Part shown: piece after piece, positions 45,246 to 54,522 of the stretch
Numbering within the stretch: the stretch's first letter is position 1
How the letters are laid out: each line of letters starts with the position of its first letter
Assembly: GCA_964461765.1 (NCBI GenBank)
Contig: CAYWVS010000004.1
Location: 1 to 64,000 of the forward strand
Reading direction: 5' to 3'
From: JAVVUJ01 sp964461765
GTDB lineage: Bacteria; Bacillota; Clostridia; Peptostreptococcales; Anaerovoracaceae
Length of the DNA: 64,000 bases
Made by a program: the position numbers and the translations under genes
Notes under the pieces: model-generated
What the model was told of the DNA's origin: nothing
The model's input: the letters and a program-made list of their open reading frames with translations, nothing else
Database searches by the model: none

Positions 45246-45737
45246 TCAATAGTCTAAAATAGTAAAATTGGCATCCATGGAATCGGCTAAAATAAAGTAA
45301 TCCACTTCATTTAAGTCCCTGCACTGGATCAGATAAAATAGTTTGTGAAAGTATTCAATATTGTCCACGGTTATGCTTGGAGTTTGAAGCATTTTCATTT
45401 TTCCTATGAAAATTTTTAATACATAATCGTGACCTATCTCCCATATTTTTTCAGGATCCACCTGAGGAGGAATGGCTGTCACATGGTCAATTTCTAGGTC
45501 AATGAAATTGGGTTTTCCTTGACCGATAGCAGGTCGTCCCTCAACCATATCCACATTGCACATCATTTGACGGTCGTACTTTTGCATAAGGCCTTTCATT
45601 TTAATATCATAAATGATCTTTGCAAAGGGATAATAGAGGTTATCTATTTTAATCACATTTAAATCCGGATCCCTATCTTTTAGAATACTCAAAATCTGTT
45701 CTGCAGAGAAGGTATCTCCCATGGTTTTGATTAGCAT
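45246..45737 (-). CDS. Unknown protein translationally coupled to a Na+ symporter
   Basis: 163 residues, soluble, no signal peptide. No family recognised. Notable stretches: FSAEQILSILKDRDPDLNVIKIDNLYYPFAKIIYDI and NFIDLEIDHVTAIPPQVDPEKIWEIGHDYVLKIFIGK. The first 7 bases of the gene overlap the end of the symporter gene, so it is probably a partner or regulator of that transporter. Confidence 0.65.
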   Translation of the reverse strand: MLIKTMGDTFSAEQILSILKDRDPDLNVIKIDNLYYPFAKIIYDIKMKGLMQKYDRQMMCNVDMVEGRPAIGQGKPNFIDLEIDHVTAIPPQVDPEKIWEIGHDYVLKIFIGKMKMLQTPSITVDNIEYFHKLFYLIQCRDLNEVDYFILADSMDANFTILDY

Positions 45738-47305
45738 GATAAGCTGAATCCTCTTGCCTTCATATAATCAGAAGACAAGATATGATTGGCTGCTGCCTTA
45801 CCTTCTGCCGCTAGCATTTTGCAATTAGCCGTTTCCAACTTGGTGGAAATTTTGGCATTTTTACCGGATGCCCGATCCATCATTGCAATCATTTCAGGAG
45901 TGGTCTTTTCACCAAAGTGACTGAATACGAACATGGCTACAAAGGAAACGATGGCACCTGCAAAGAAGGCTGCATCTCCGCTACCCATGGCAGTCATGAC
46001 GAAGTTGGTGCCGCCTCCCAATACCATGGAAGCACATGCACCGGTGGCATTGGCTTTTTTCCACCAAATGGCGCAGAAGTAACTGGCCATAAAGGAGCAA
46101 GCCATAACCCCGAAGGAGAAGATAACCAGCTTAAATACTCCGGGCGGTTTGGCAATAGCAATACAAATACCAACTACTCCTACGGCGAAAATCATGAGCC
46201 TGGACATCTTAACAACCTGGCTATCGGTAGCATCGGGTCTGAGCCATCTCTTGTATAGGTCGATGGAAAGTACGGTTCCCGTGAGCAATAACAGTGCTGC
46301 TACAGTACTCATTATAGCGGACATGATAGCTGTTAAAACTACTGCCGCAATAACTCCGGGGAACATCATAAAGGCTAACTCCGGAATGACCATTTCTGGG
46401 TCACTGATGTTTGGAAGCAAGATGATTCCGCAAATTCCCAGAATGTATGGAGAGAAAATAAATAATTGATTCCAAACAGTGGCGTAGATCAAGGTGGTCT
46501 TTGCAGATTTTGGACCTTCCATAGCCATATGTTTGATAACTACGTGAGGAAGTCCAACATAACCTATGAGATAGATAAGTACTGCACTGGCGATAACTCC
46601 CCAAGCTCCTTGATACTGAAGATCCTTACCCCAAACGCTTAAATATGTAGGATCAATAGCGGCTAATTTTAAATTCAAAGCCGTAAGTCCGCCAATTTTG
46701 GAAACAGAAAGAATTAATACTCCGATTACCGCAGTTACCATGATGATTCCTTGGATAACGTCTGTCCAAGCTACAGCAAAGTATCCACCTACGAAGGTGT
46801 AGAACAGAATAACACCTACACCTGCAATCAGGGATGGTGCGATATCAAATCCAAACAAAAGGGAAATGGTTTTTCCTGCAGCTAGGAATTGTGCAAGAAT
46901 GTAACCGCTCAATCCGAAAATACAAATGACGGATGCGATTACCTTTACAGGCTTGGAATTGTTATAGCGCTTTTCTAGATATTCTATTGGCGATATACAA
47001 TCTAATAACTGAGAAAGCCTTCTCATTCTTCGCCCCATAACAGCGATGTTTACGATACCGCCGCCTGCGTCACCTACTGCATAGAACAATGCGAACCAAC
47101 CGATGGAATATGCCAGAGAGGGGCCACCCATAAACATATATCCGCTCATAGCGGTGGTTTGTAAAGTAAGGGCAGTGATAAATGGACCCATGGATCTTCC
47201 ACCCAATAAATAATCTTCTGATTTTTTAGCCTTCTTCTGCCAGTATAAACCGATACCGATCATGGCGATAAAATAACAGGCTAATACAACGACTTCTACT
47301 CTCAT
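45731..47305 (-). CDS. Sodium:solute symporter (SSS family)
   Basis: 524 residues with about 13 membrane helices. SSS landmarks: YLLGGRSMGPFITALTLQTTAMSGYMFMG, GGGIVNIAVMGRRMRRLS, VGGYFAVAWTDVIQGIIMV and AIMSTVAALLLLTGTVLSIDLYKRWL. By its overall look and by the small upstream membrane protein it resembles pantothenate/proline-type carriers, but the solute is not known. It starts one base into the stop codon of the 51-residue gene (TAATG junction). Confidence 0.9.
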   Translation of the reverse strand: MRVEVVVLACYFIAMIGIGLYWQKKAKKSEDYLLGGRSMGPFITALTLQTTAMSGYMFMGGPSLAYSIGWFALFYAVGDAGGGIVNIAVMGRRMRRLSQLLDCISPIEYLEKRYNNSKPVKVIASVICIFGLSGYILAQFLAAGKTISLLFGFDIAPSLIAGVGVILFYTFVGGYFAVAWTDVIQGIIMVTAVIGVLILSVSKIGGLTALNLKLAAIDPTYLSVWGKDLQYQGAWGVIASAVLIYLIGYVGLPHVVIKHMAMEGPKSAKTTLIYATVWNQLFIFSPYILGICGIILLPNISDPEMVIPELAFMMFPGVIAAVVLTAIMSAIMSTVAALLLLTGTVLSIDLYKRWLRPDATDSQVVKMSRLMIFAVGVVGICIAIAKPPGVFKLVIFSFGVMACSFMASYFCAIWWKKANATGACASMVLGGGTNFVMTAMGSGDAAFFAGAIVSFVAMFVFSHFGEKTTPEMIAMMDRASGKNAKISTKLETANCKMLAAEGKAAANHILSSDYMKARGFSLSC

Positions 47306-47460
47306 TATATATGCCTACCTCCTCCCTCGAATTCGCTATCATCGGTAACAGCATCCTGTTTGGCCATAAAATAGTAAATAATGATAGCTGTTACCATAAA
47401 AGTGACAGGCCAACTGAGAAATGCTAAAAATGATATTGCAGGCATTCCAAAAATAGTCAT
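47305..47460 (-). CDS. Small one-helix membrane protein, probable symporter subunit
   Basis: 51 residues with one or two hydrophobic stretches (AISFLAFLSWPVTFMVTAIIIYYFMA) and an acidic then Gly-rich C-terminus. Small membrane proteins directly upstream of SSS carriers (as YhdT before PanF) are known; this one has the same position and a TAATG junction with the symporter start. GAAAGGAGAAGC precedes the chosen ATG at 47460. Confidence 0.7.
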   Translation of the reverse strand: MTIFGMPAISFLAFLSWPVTFMVTAIIIYYFMAKQDAVTDDSEFEGGGRHI

Positions 47461-47636
47461 ACGCTTCTCCTTTCTGAAAAATCGTAACATGAAATAACTT
47501 ACCAATAAATTTTAAGATAATATTGTTTTTTTATCAACAAACCGGAAAAGATTTAGAAAGCCTTTATAAAGATTTAGATAGTTTTTATAAATATTTAAAC
47601 AATTTTTAAAAAAATTAAAATAGACTTTATATTAAA

Positions 47637-49115
47637 TCATTTTAACTTATATATCTCATTGGAAAAATCCTCTTTATAACGAAGTATCTTTTCCTTAGTT
47701 TGTTGATTTTCCTTAAAAACGAACCCAAAGAAAACAAATACTATTGAATTCACCAAAAGAGCCATAATGCAATTATAGCAGGAGTCCAAATCCCAAAATA
47801 AACTAAAGATAACCAATGAAAATATTCCGCAAATCATACCAAACAAAGCAGCAGATGCATTGGATTTTTTCCAAAACAAAGCCCCCAAGGTAGGTACGAT
47901 AATTTGTGAAATGCCTCCCAAAGCCATTACGCCCGTTTCCATAATAATGGTGGGATTTTTTAACAAAAATGTATAAGCTATAACCGATATGATTACTACT
48001 GCCAGTTTTGCAATCTGTAAAAGCTTAAGATCTGAAGCCTTAGGATTTATGTATTTTCGATGAATATCAATGGTGTAAATGGCAGCCAATGCATGAATTT
48101 GAGAATTGGCAGTAGACAGTGCGGCCGCAGCAATACCACAGAATAGCAAGCCGCATAAGAACATCTGTCCTTGAGAAAGAAGCAGAGAGGGAATTAACTT
48201 ATCAGGAGAGTCCATTCCCGGTGCTAACAGAATGCCGGCACTGCCGGCTAACATGGGTCCTAAGCACTGGATTGCCACCAGTGCCAAAAGAAAGGGCATA
48301 ATATTAAAAGTTTCCTTTTTTTCCACAGCGTAGGAGCGAATCCACATTTGTGGACCCATTAAGGCCCCCACAGGAACCGCAATAAACAGGCATATCCAAA
48401 ACAAAGGTCCTGCATCCCCTTTTGGTCCCGGTAACACAATGTTTAGCGGATCTTGCTGCTGTATTTCCTCAAATACGTGAGTAATGCCTCCCGCCATATC
48501 TATGAGGTAAAACCCGATGAATATCATGGAAACAAATAAGCAGATCCCATAGAAAACGTCGGAAAGAGCTACAGCTCTGAGACCTCCGGCCCATAAATAA
48601 ATGATGATAATAGCGTAAAAGAGCAACCCGCAAATCCTCCAGGGTATGGCACCTTGGGTAGCCACTTCTATGAGATAGGCACCACCCGATAATTGAATTT
48701 GCAGATAAGGAAAAGTAAAAATAACCAAAACGCTTGTAATGACAATGTTTAATACCTTGGAGCCATAAATATCGTTAAAAAAATCCGTTGGTGTTATGTA
48801 TTTATATTTTTTACCATAAAACCAAATTCTTCTGCCTATTAGATAGAAGCCTATTCCAAATAAAGCATCCCAGGCAATGGCTGTTAGGTAAACGGGCCCT
48901 TTTTCATAGAAATAAGTAGCTGCTCCCAAAAAAGCAAAGATACTCATCCATGTGGAATAGACTGTAAAAAATGTTAAAACCGTAGACATCTTTCGGCTTT
49001 GTAGAAAAAAATCCTCCGCAGTGGGAAAAGACTTTTTTCTGGCCATTTCAGCTAAAATAAGGGGTACGAGGGTAAACGTAAAAACCGTTAGCAAAACCGG
49101 GCTGGAGGCATTCAT
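47637..49115 (-). CDS. Sodium:solute symporter (SSS family), second copy
   Basis: 492 residues, about 13 membrane helices. Landmarks: FLQSRKMSTVLTFFTVYSTWMSIFAFLGAATYFY, LWAGGLRAVALSDVFYGICLF, AVPVGALMGPQMWIRSYAVEK and GIAAAALSTANSQIHALAAIYTIDIHRKYI. Solute unknown. It is divergent from a membrane-bound histidine kinase, with 148 bases between, a layout often seen when the kinase controls the transporter. Confidence 0.9.
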   Translation of the reverse strand: MNASSPVLLTVFTFTLVPLILAEMARKKSFPTAEDFFLQSRKMSTVLTFFTVYSTWMSIFAFLGAATYFYEKGPVYLTAIAWDALFGIGFYLIGRRIWFYGKKYKYITPTDFFNDIYGSKVLNIVITSVLVIFTFPYLQIQLSGGAYLIEVATQGAIPWRICGLLFYAIIIIYLWAGGLRAVALSDVFYGICLFVSMIFIGFYLIDMAGGITHVFEEIQQQDPLNIVLPGPKGDAGPLFWICLFIAVPVGALMGPQMWIRSYAVEKKETFNIMPFLLALVAIQCLGPMLAGSAGILLAPGMDSPDKLIPSLLLSQGQMFLCGLLFCGIAAAALSTANSQIHALAAIYTIDIHRKYINPKASDLKLLQIAKLAVVIISVIAYTFLLKNPTIIMETGVMALGGISQIIVPTLGALFWKKSNASAALFGMICGIFSLVIFSLFWDLDSCYNCIMALLVNSIVFVFFGFVFKENQQTKEKILRYKEDFSNEIYKLK

Positions 49116-49162
49116 TCTTCTATCCTTATTCTTTCCTTTTTAAATCCTCATATTAAAACACC

Positions 49163-49191
49163 TTGATTGTAACATAGATTTCCATTAAAAT
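49163..49191 (+). promoter_or_regulatory. Probable promoter of the histidine kinase gene
   Basis: TTGATT (49163-49168), 17-base spacer, TAAAAT (49186-49191), about 70 bases before the ATG at 49264. Confidence 0.5.
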
Positions 49192-49263
49192 ATATTAAAA
49201 TTATAGAAAAAGATATAGTGCTTATTAACTTATGTTTAAGCTATTAAGGCTATCGGAGGGAAT

Positions 49264-50967
49264 ATGTACCTATCCATTTTACTTTTTGCCTTTGTGATCA
49301 TGTCACTGCTCATGTCCGTTACATATTTCATCTTGTTTTCCAAGAATCAAGAGAAATTTATTCAACTTTGGGGAATGGCGTGGTTTTCCTATTCTTTAAG
49401 CTTAATATTTCTGATCTTATCCTTGGATTTTGATTTATATAAATTATCAGAAATAAGAAAAATATTTGATATGTATCATATATTATTTTTGCTTTCCGGT
49501 GCATATGCGTTTATTCACTTTCAGATGCCCAGCTACTGGTATCGTTTTTCCTTTTATCTATTCATTTGGGTAATCATCGGAATTTATTATCAATTTGACC
49601 CTTTCTCTGTATACGCACCCATAGCCTTATTTCAAATTGTCGCCACCATGGTTCTTTGCCGTGTGATATATATTTACTGGCAAATACCCAGCCTAAATAA
49701 AGCTCTGGTCATCTCTGTCTTTGCGTTCTGGGGCATCGGAAAATCTGTAATGTCCATTGTGGAGCTATTTTACAATCAAATATCTGCATTGTATCTCTTG
49801 GAAATTGTCTTTACAAATGTGCTGAGCTTTTGCATTTTTATGGTATACATTCAAAGAATTCAAATGAATTCTGCTTCCGGTGAAAAGCTATATCGTACCA
49901 TTGCAGAGAATGCTACAGATGTAATCTTTTTTTATTCTTTGTCACTAAAGCCCGCTTTTACTTACATCACACCGTCCGTGGAAGCTCTGACAGGTTATTC
50001 ACCCAGGGAATTCTATAGTAATCCGGAGTTTTATTTAAATATAGCCGATGCTTCTTACTTTGAGGAAATAACCGAAATCTTTCATGGAAAGGGCGGAAGC
50101 ACCAATACGAAAATTATTAAGATTCTCACCAAAGAGGGAGTTCCCAAATGGTGCCAGTTCAGCAATAAAATTATTTTTGAAGAAGAACGACCTAAGGCCA
50201 TAGAAAGCTTTGTAAGAGACATCTCCCTTATGAAGGAAGCAGAAGAACAGCTATTACAATCAAAAAATTCCAGAGATTTATTATTATCTTACATTTCACA
50301 TGAATTAAAAACTCCGGTTTCTTCAATTTTAGGCTATGTAAATGGATTGTTAGATGGTATAATTATAGATGAAAAAGACAAAAAGGCCGCTTTGCAAATT
50401 ATTTCCTCAAAGACCATAACCCTTGAACGTCTGATAGATGACCTATTTCTTTTATCCAAGTTAGAAACAAAACACTTTTCTTTTAAGTTTGCAGAAATTT
50501 CTGCTGAGGAGCTTTGTCGAGAGCTACTTCAAAGCGTCACCATGGATATCAACAGTGCAGATATGGAGCTGATCTACGAGGCAGATTGGGATAAGCTTGG
50601 AAATGATTATGTAATTGCTGACCCTGAGAGAATTAAACAGGTGCTCACCAACATAGTTTTTAATGCCATTAAGTTTTCTAAAAAGGGTGACGTCATTCAT
50701 ATTGCCTTTGAAGTTCTAAAAGAAAAAAACGTATTGCGAATTACTGTTTCTGACCAAGGAACGGGGATTTCCAAGGAAAATTTGCCTTACATATTCGATA
50801 GGTTCTTTAAACACGGAGGGGATTCCGTTACAGAGGAAATGGGAAACGGTTTAGGATTGACCCTTTCAAAGCAGATATTGGAATTTCATGGGGGTCAAAT
50901 ATCTGCAGAGAGCACCCTAGGTCAGGGCAGCGTTTTTCAGTTTGAATTGCCTATTTTTGATGCATAA
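49264..50967 (+). CDS. Membrane sensor histidine kinase with seven-helix and PAS domains
   Basis: 567 residues. About seven membrane helices in residues 1-200 form the sensor; a PAS domain (residues about 208-330, IAENATDVIFFYSLSLKPAFTYITPSVEALTGYSP) follows; then HisKA with phospho-acceptor His346 in SYISHELKTPVSSI and HATPase (DPERIKQVLTNIVFNAIKFSKKG; DQGTGISKENLPYIFDRFF; GNGLGLTLSKQI). The signal is unknown; divergent position suggests it regulates the symporter at 47637-49115. The cognate regulator follows after 110 bases. TCGGAGGGAAT precedes the ATG. Confidence 0.93.
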   Translation: MYLSILLFAFVIMSLLMSVTYFILFSKNQEKFIQLWGMAWFSYSLSLIFLILSLDFDLYKLSEIRKIFDMYHILFLLSGAYAFIHFQMPSYWYRFSFYLFIWVIIGIYYQFDPFSVYAPIALFQIVATMVLCRVIYIYWQIPSLNKALVISVFAFWGIGKSVMSIVELFYNQISALYLLEIVFTNVLSFCIFMVYIQRIQMNSASGEKLYRTIAENATDVIFFYSLSLKPAFTYITPSVEALTGYSPREFYSNPEFYLNIADASYFEEITEIFHGKGGSTNTKIIKILTKEGVPKWCQFSNKIIFEEERPKAIESFVRDISLMKEAEEQLLQSKNSRDLLLSYISHELKTPVSSILGYVNGLLDGIIIDEKDKKAALQIISSKTITLERLIDDLFLLSKLETKHFSFKFAEISAEELCRELLQSVTMDINSADMELIYEADWDKLGNDYVIADPERIKQVLTNIVFNAIKFSKKGDVIHIAFEVLKEKNVLRITVSDQGTGISKENLPYIFDRFFKHGGDSVTEEMGNGLGLTLSKQILEFHGGQISAESTLGQGSVFQFELPIFDA

Positions 50968-50989
50968 GTCCGTTATACTACGCCAACAC

Positions 50990-51032
50990 CTAATAGTAGC
51001 AAGCCCAACCGTCTCTTTGTTGTTACTATTAG
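50990..51032. repeat. Inverted repeat between kinase and regulator genes
   Basis: CTAATAGTA (50990-50998) pairs with TACTATTAG (51024-51032) across 25 bases; outer bases pair imperfectly. It may modulate expression of the regulator or be its binding site. No T-run. Confidence 0.5.
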
Positions 51033-51077
51033 ATGTGGAACGAATAGCCCATAAATATTTCAATTATGGAGGTAACT

Positions 51078-51794
51078 ATGGCCGGTGAAAAAATATTAAT
51101 TGTTGATGATGAAAAGCCTATAAACAAAATTATCGGCTCCTACTTAGCTAAAGAAGGGTTTCAATGCTTTTCTGCCTACAATGGCATGGAGGCTCTTAAC
51201 CTGATTAAGGAAAAAGATCCGGATTTAGTCATTCTGGATATTATGCTGCCCGACATAGATGGTATAGCCGTATGCTTGGAAATCAGAAAAAGTAAGGATA
51301 TTCCCATTTTATTTCTCAGCTGCAAGGGAGAGGAAATCGATAAAATTGTGGCACTTTCCGTAGGAGGAGATGATTATATTACCAAGCCATTTTTGCCCGG
51401 TGAGCTCATCGCCAGAGTAAAAGCTAATCTGCGGAGGCATTTGAATCGGCCGGTACAAAAAGAGGAAGAGGCAGAGGCATCAGAAAGCCTGCATTTCCCC
51501 GGAATAGATATCGATCTTGTGGAAAGAGAGGTCTTAGTGGACGGAAGTCCTGTGACCTTGCTCCATAAGGAATTCGAAATCTTAAAACTCCTTGCTACCA
51601 ACCCAAAGCGAATCTTTAGTGCCCAGCAAATCTTTGAGCTTGTCTGGAAGAGCTCCTGTTTAGAAGGGGACGCAAAGACGGTGATGGTTTACATCAGTAC
51701 CCTGCGAAAGAAGATTGAAACTAACCCCAGCAATCCAAAATATATTGCCAGTGTTCGTGGGTTAGGGTATAAATTAAACTATCGTAATTTTTAA
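51078..51794 (+). CDS. OmpR-family response regulator
   Basis: 238 residues. Receiver domain (VDDE at 9-12, phospho-acceptor Asp54 in LVILDIMLPD, Lys in DDYITKPFLPGEL) and winged helix (LLHKEFEILKLLATNPKRIFSAQQIFELVW; DAKTVMVYISTLRKKIETNPSNPKYIASVRGLGYKL). Partner of the kinase just upstream. The start is set at 51078 by GGAGGTAACT; the ATG at 51066 lacks a site. Confidence 0.93.
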   Translation: MAGEKILIVDDEKPINKIIGSYLAKEGFQCFSAYNGMEALNLIKEKDPDLVILDIMLPDIDGIAVCLEIRKSKDIPILFLSCKGEEIDKIVALSVGGDDYITKPFLPGELIARVKANLRRHLNRPVQKEEEAEASESLHFPGIDIDLVEREVLVDGSPVTLLHKEFEILKLLATNPKRIFSAQQIFELVWKSSCLEGDAKTVMVYISTLRKKIETNPSNPKYIASVRGLGYKLNYRNF

Positions 51795-51828
51795 GAGTAA
51801 ACAAAAATAATATCTAATGATAAATTTA

Positions 51829-51877
51829 GAACTGCCATACAGCAAAGCCGGTTCAAAGCTTTGCCCTAGGGCAGTTC
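51829..51877. repeat. Nested inverted repeat downstream of the regulator gene
   Basis: Outer arms GAACTGCC (51829-51836) and GGCAGTTC (51870-51877) enclose inner arms GCAAAGC (51842-51848) and GCTTTGC (51858-51864). A stable hairpin in the gap between convergent genes; no T-run directly follows, so a terminator role is possible but not standard. Confidence 0.55.
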
Positions 51878-51943
51878 AAATTCCTTAAGATATATTAAGT
51901 TTTTATTCGACAATATAAATTTAAATCTAAACTTTTAATGTCT

Positions 51944-52942
51944 TTATCTTTCCATTCTTTTAGAATAATTCTTTAGATAATTATATCGCATCAACATACA
52001 ATCTAATGGATTGATGGGATTTGGTTTTTTAAATAGTGTAGCACCTAAAAAAGCTTTACAATTTTTTCTGACGATGGCGGAGATGGCTTCTGCGTCAGAT
52101 TGTGTATCGGCGATGCATACTACTCCTTCTCCGGGGATGAATGCTGCCCCTGAATCCTTGGGTAATATGGCTGATATTTTAGTTCCGACGATTTGTGCAA
52201 AATCATCTAGATATGGTTTCAGGATAGAAATTAATGCAGAAACTCGCACCACCTCAGGATCATGATTCCAAAGGACCTGTTTTTGGAATTTATATTGTGC
52301 TTGGATGTCATGAAGTCTTTCGGGGTTAAGTTGTGGGTCATGATCTTCATATGCTTTCAGATCTCCGAACTTACTGCGTTTTTTCTCAATATACCGCAGA
52401 CTGGCTGACTCTAAGGTTTGGGCAAGGGCAAAAGCTTCTTCGTAATCACTGCCGTAACAAAGAGCACCATGATTTTTCATTATTACTGCTTTTCCCGGAG
52501 AGAGGTTCACAGCCTTCATAACATTTTTACATAGCTTTTTACTACCGGGCAAGGCATAATCCGCACAAATTACCTCATCCAAAAGACCTTCATAATTTTC
52601 ATCCAAGCGTATAATGTCAAAGCCGATGGCTGAAAGTACAGAAGCATTTTCCTGATGAGTATGAATAATGAAATTGACGTCTTTGCGAAGTCTGTAAAGC
52701 TCGCCATGTAATGCCTTTTCTGAAGAGGGAATTTTGCCTTTTTCTCCCTGAAGGGTTTGTAGGCTTACCGTCACCATGTCTTCCTCTGTCAAGGAATGAT
52801 ATTCTTTGCCACTGGGTGTAATCACAAAGAACTCCTGATCTACTCTACAGCTTACATTACCCCAGGTACGGGCAATCAATCCTGTTTCTGCAAGTTGTTT
52901 ACCGGCTTGGGTTACTTGCTGTCTTGCTTCCGTAATTTCCAT
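51944..52942 (-). CDS. Class II aldolase/adducin family protein
   Basis: 332 residues, longer than simple aldolases of about 220. Residues 1-205 form the class II aldolase domain: GLIARTWGNVSCRV, FFVITPSGKEYHSL, zinc ligands in IIHTHQENASV and MKNHGALCYG, and the SSEKALHGELYRLR segment. A further 120-residue C-terminal part (LISILKPYLDDFAQIVGTKISAILPKDSGAAFIPGEGV) looks like a degenerate second copy. It may cleave a sugar phosphate such as fuculose-1-phosphate; the substrate is open. It follows the E1-like gene by 14 bases on the same strand. Confidence 0.85.
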   Translation of the reverse strand: MEITEARQQVTQAGKQLAETGLIARTWGNVSCRVDQEFFVITPSGKEYHSLTEEDMVTVSLQTLQGEKGKIPSSEKALHGELYRLRKDVNFIIHTHQENASVLSAIGFDIIRLDENYEGLLDEVICADYALPGSKKLCKNVMKAVNLSPGKAVIMKNHGALCYGSDYEEAFALAQTLESASLRYIEKKRSKFGDLKAYEDHDPQLNPERLHDIQAQYKFQKQVLWNHDPEVVRVSALISILKPYLDDFAQIVGTKISAILPKDSGAAFIPGEGVVCIADTQSDAEAISAIVRKNCKAFLGATLFKKPNPINPLDCMLMRYNYLKNYSKRMER

Positions 52943-52956
52943 GGGTTTCCTTCTCT

Positions 52957-53637
52957 CTAAAATTCAAAGATTTCATATTGATGATCTAAAATATCAATTA
53001 CCAATAACTTATTTCTAAGCTGTTCTCCCTTACCTAAGAGAACCTTCAAAGTTTGAGCAGCTTCCAAAGAAGCTACTAAGGCAGGGGTAAAGGAGGGGTT
53101 TCCCAATTCTGTTTCCGCACCTTTGTTGGTTTCGTCGGGGTAGAGCTTCTCAAGCAAGCGATCCCCCGGCATAATGACTGCAACCTGACCGTACCAACCT
53201 GCAATAGCACCATGAACCAGAGGAATATTTTGTTCCTCGCATACTGCCTCTAAAATTTTTCGGCTGTTCATATTATCCAAGGCATCCACTACAATGTGGT
53301 GCCCCTCAATGATTTCTTTGCAGTTTTCCTTCGTTAAAAACTCCTGAATGGGGATCACCTCAATAGAGGAGTTGACAGAATCCATTCTTTCCTTTGCAGC
53401 TAATGCCTTGCTTTTTCCGATCAGATCTTCCCGAGAAAGAATCTGGCGGTTCAGATTGGTTTCATCGAAGACATCGCCGTCAACGGCAGTGATTGTCCCA
53501 ATGCCTAATCTGCCCAAAAGTTCAATCACATAACCTCCTAAGCCTCCGCAGCCTATGACACAGACCTTAAAGCTCTTTAAATTTTCATTTTCTTGGAGGT
53601 TTAAAGTATTCATATTTCGTTCATATCTTTTATCCAT
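52957..53637 (-). CDS. ThiF/MoeB/HesA-type E1-like adenylyltransferase
   Basis: 226 residues. ATP-binding Rossmann fold VIGCGGLGGYVIELLGRLGIGTITAVDGDVFDETNLNRQIL, and ALDNMNSRKILEAVC and HGAIAGWYGQVAVIMPGD. It would adenylate the C-terminus of a ubiquitin-like sulfur carrier (ThiS or MoaD type). The paired CxxC zinc motif of MoeB/ThiF is not present in the C-terminal third. No sulfur-carrier gene is next to it; given the Mo/W genes in the window a MoaD role is plausible. The start is uncertain since no ribosome binding site precedes the ATG at 53637. Confidence 0.85.
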   Translation of the reverse strand: MDKRYERNMNTLNLQENENLKSFKVCVIGCGGLGGYVIELLGRLGIGTITAVDGDVFDETNLNRQILSREDLIGKSKALAAKERMDSVNSSIEVIPIQEFLTKENCKEIIEGHHIVVDALDNMNSRKILEAVCEEQNIPLVHGAIAGWYGQVAVIMPGDRLLEKLYPDETNKGAETELGNPSFTPALVASLEAAQTLKVLLGKGEQLRNKLLVIDILDHQYEIFEF

Positions 53638-53721
53638 TTTTTTATAAGAATGCTTATTCTCTTAAACGTTTCGTTAAAGTTCTAAAAGCATTTCACCTTT
53701 CTATATGATAATTACATGTTC

Positions 53722-54381
53722 CTACTCGATATAGGTGTAAATTTCTTCCAAGGGCTTTTTCCCGGGGCTTTTAGGGTTGTCCTCACTAATTCCCAGAGAC
53801 ATCAATGCCCCCATAAAGTATCCTTCTTTTTCAAAACCTATTTCATTTTTTAAAAGATCCTCAATTTCTCGGGCGGCGTAATTGGCACTGGTGAGCCAAC
53901 ACGTTCCATATCCCAGATCAATGGCCTTTAATGTAAAATTTTCTAAGGCAGCACCCAGACTTTGCATACCGGGGCTTCTCAGATAAACCAGATCATCCGT
54001 GCTTTCCTTTGGATATTCTGCAAAGGTCATTTCGTGATATCCGGAAGGGTAATAGGTGGTGGTAAATACCACTGTAAGTACCGGAGCTTGCAGAAAAAAC
54101 AAGGTGAGGTTTTTAACAAACTTACGAAAGCGGTTTCCTTTTTCCGGATCTTTTTTATCCATCTCCAAGGATACTTCCTCATTCTTTTTTTGTATGGTTT
54201 CTGCAATTTTATGGATTAATGTTTGATTTTTTATACATATAAAATGCCAATTTTGTATATTCTTTCCCGATGGAGCTGTCCCGGCCGCCCGAACAATCTC
54301 CTTTATGTGAGCTTCCGGAATATCCCCTTCCTTATAATGGCGTATGCTTTGACGCCTGATAAGTACCTCTTGAAGTTCCAT
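53722..54381 (-). CDS. Nitroreductase-family flavoprotein
   Basis: 219 residues. FMN-binding motifs RRQSIRHYKEGDIPEAHIKEIVRAAGTAPSGKNIQNWHFICI and the C-terminal LGYGTCWLTSANYAAREIEDLL are typical of NAD(P)H-dependent nitroreductases. The substrate is unknown; reduction of quinones, flavins or nitro compounds is possible. GGAGGTGTT precedes the ATG. Confidence 0.9.
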   Translation of the reverse strand: MELQEVLIRRQSIRHYKEGDIPEAHIKEIVRAAGTAPSGKNIQNWHFICIKNQTLIHKIAETIQKKNEEVSLEMDKKDPEKGNRFRKFVKNLTLFFLQAPVLTVVFTTTYYPSGYHEMTFAEYPKESTDDLVYLRSPGMQSLGAALENFTLKAIDLGYGTCWLTSANYAAREIEDLLKNEIGFEKEGYFMGALMSLGISEDNPKSPGKKPLEEIYTYIE

Positions 54382-54408
54382 AACACCTCCAAAATTTTAT
54401 GAAATATT

Positions 54409-54437
54409 TTGCATTTTAATCATAATAATGATATTAT
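54409..54437 (+). promoter_or_regulatory. Probable promoter of the ECF S-component gene
   Basis: TTGCAT (54409-54414), 17-base spacer, TATTAT (54432-54437), about 85 bases before the start at 54523. Confidence 0.5.
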
Positions 54438-54522
54438 ATTCTTCGGATACACAAAGGTCAATATAAGAATCAGTATACCTTTGATGTTTTAAGTATTACC
54501 GGATTAGAAAGGACTCCAAGGA

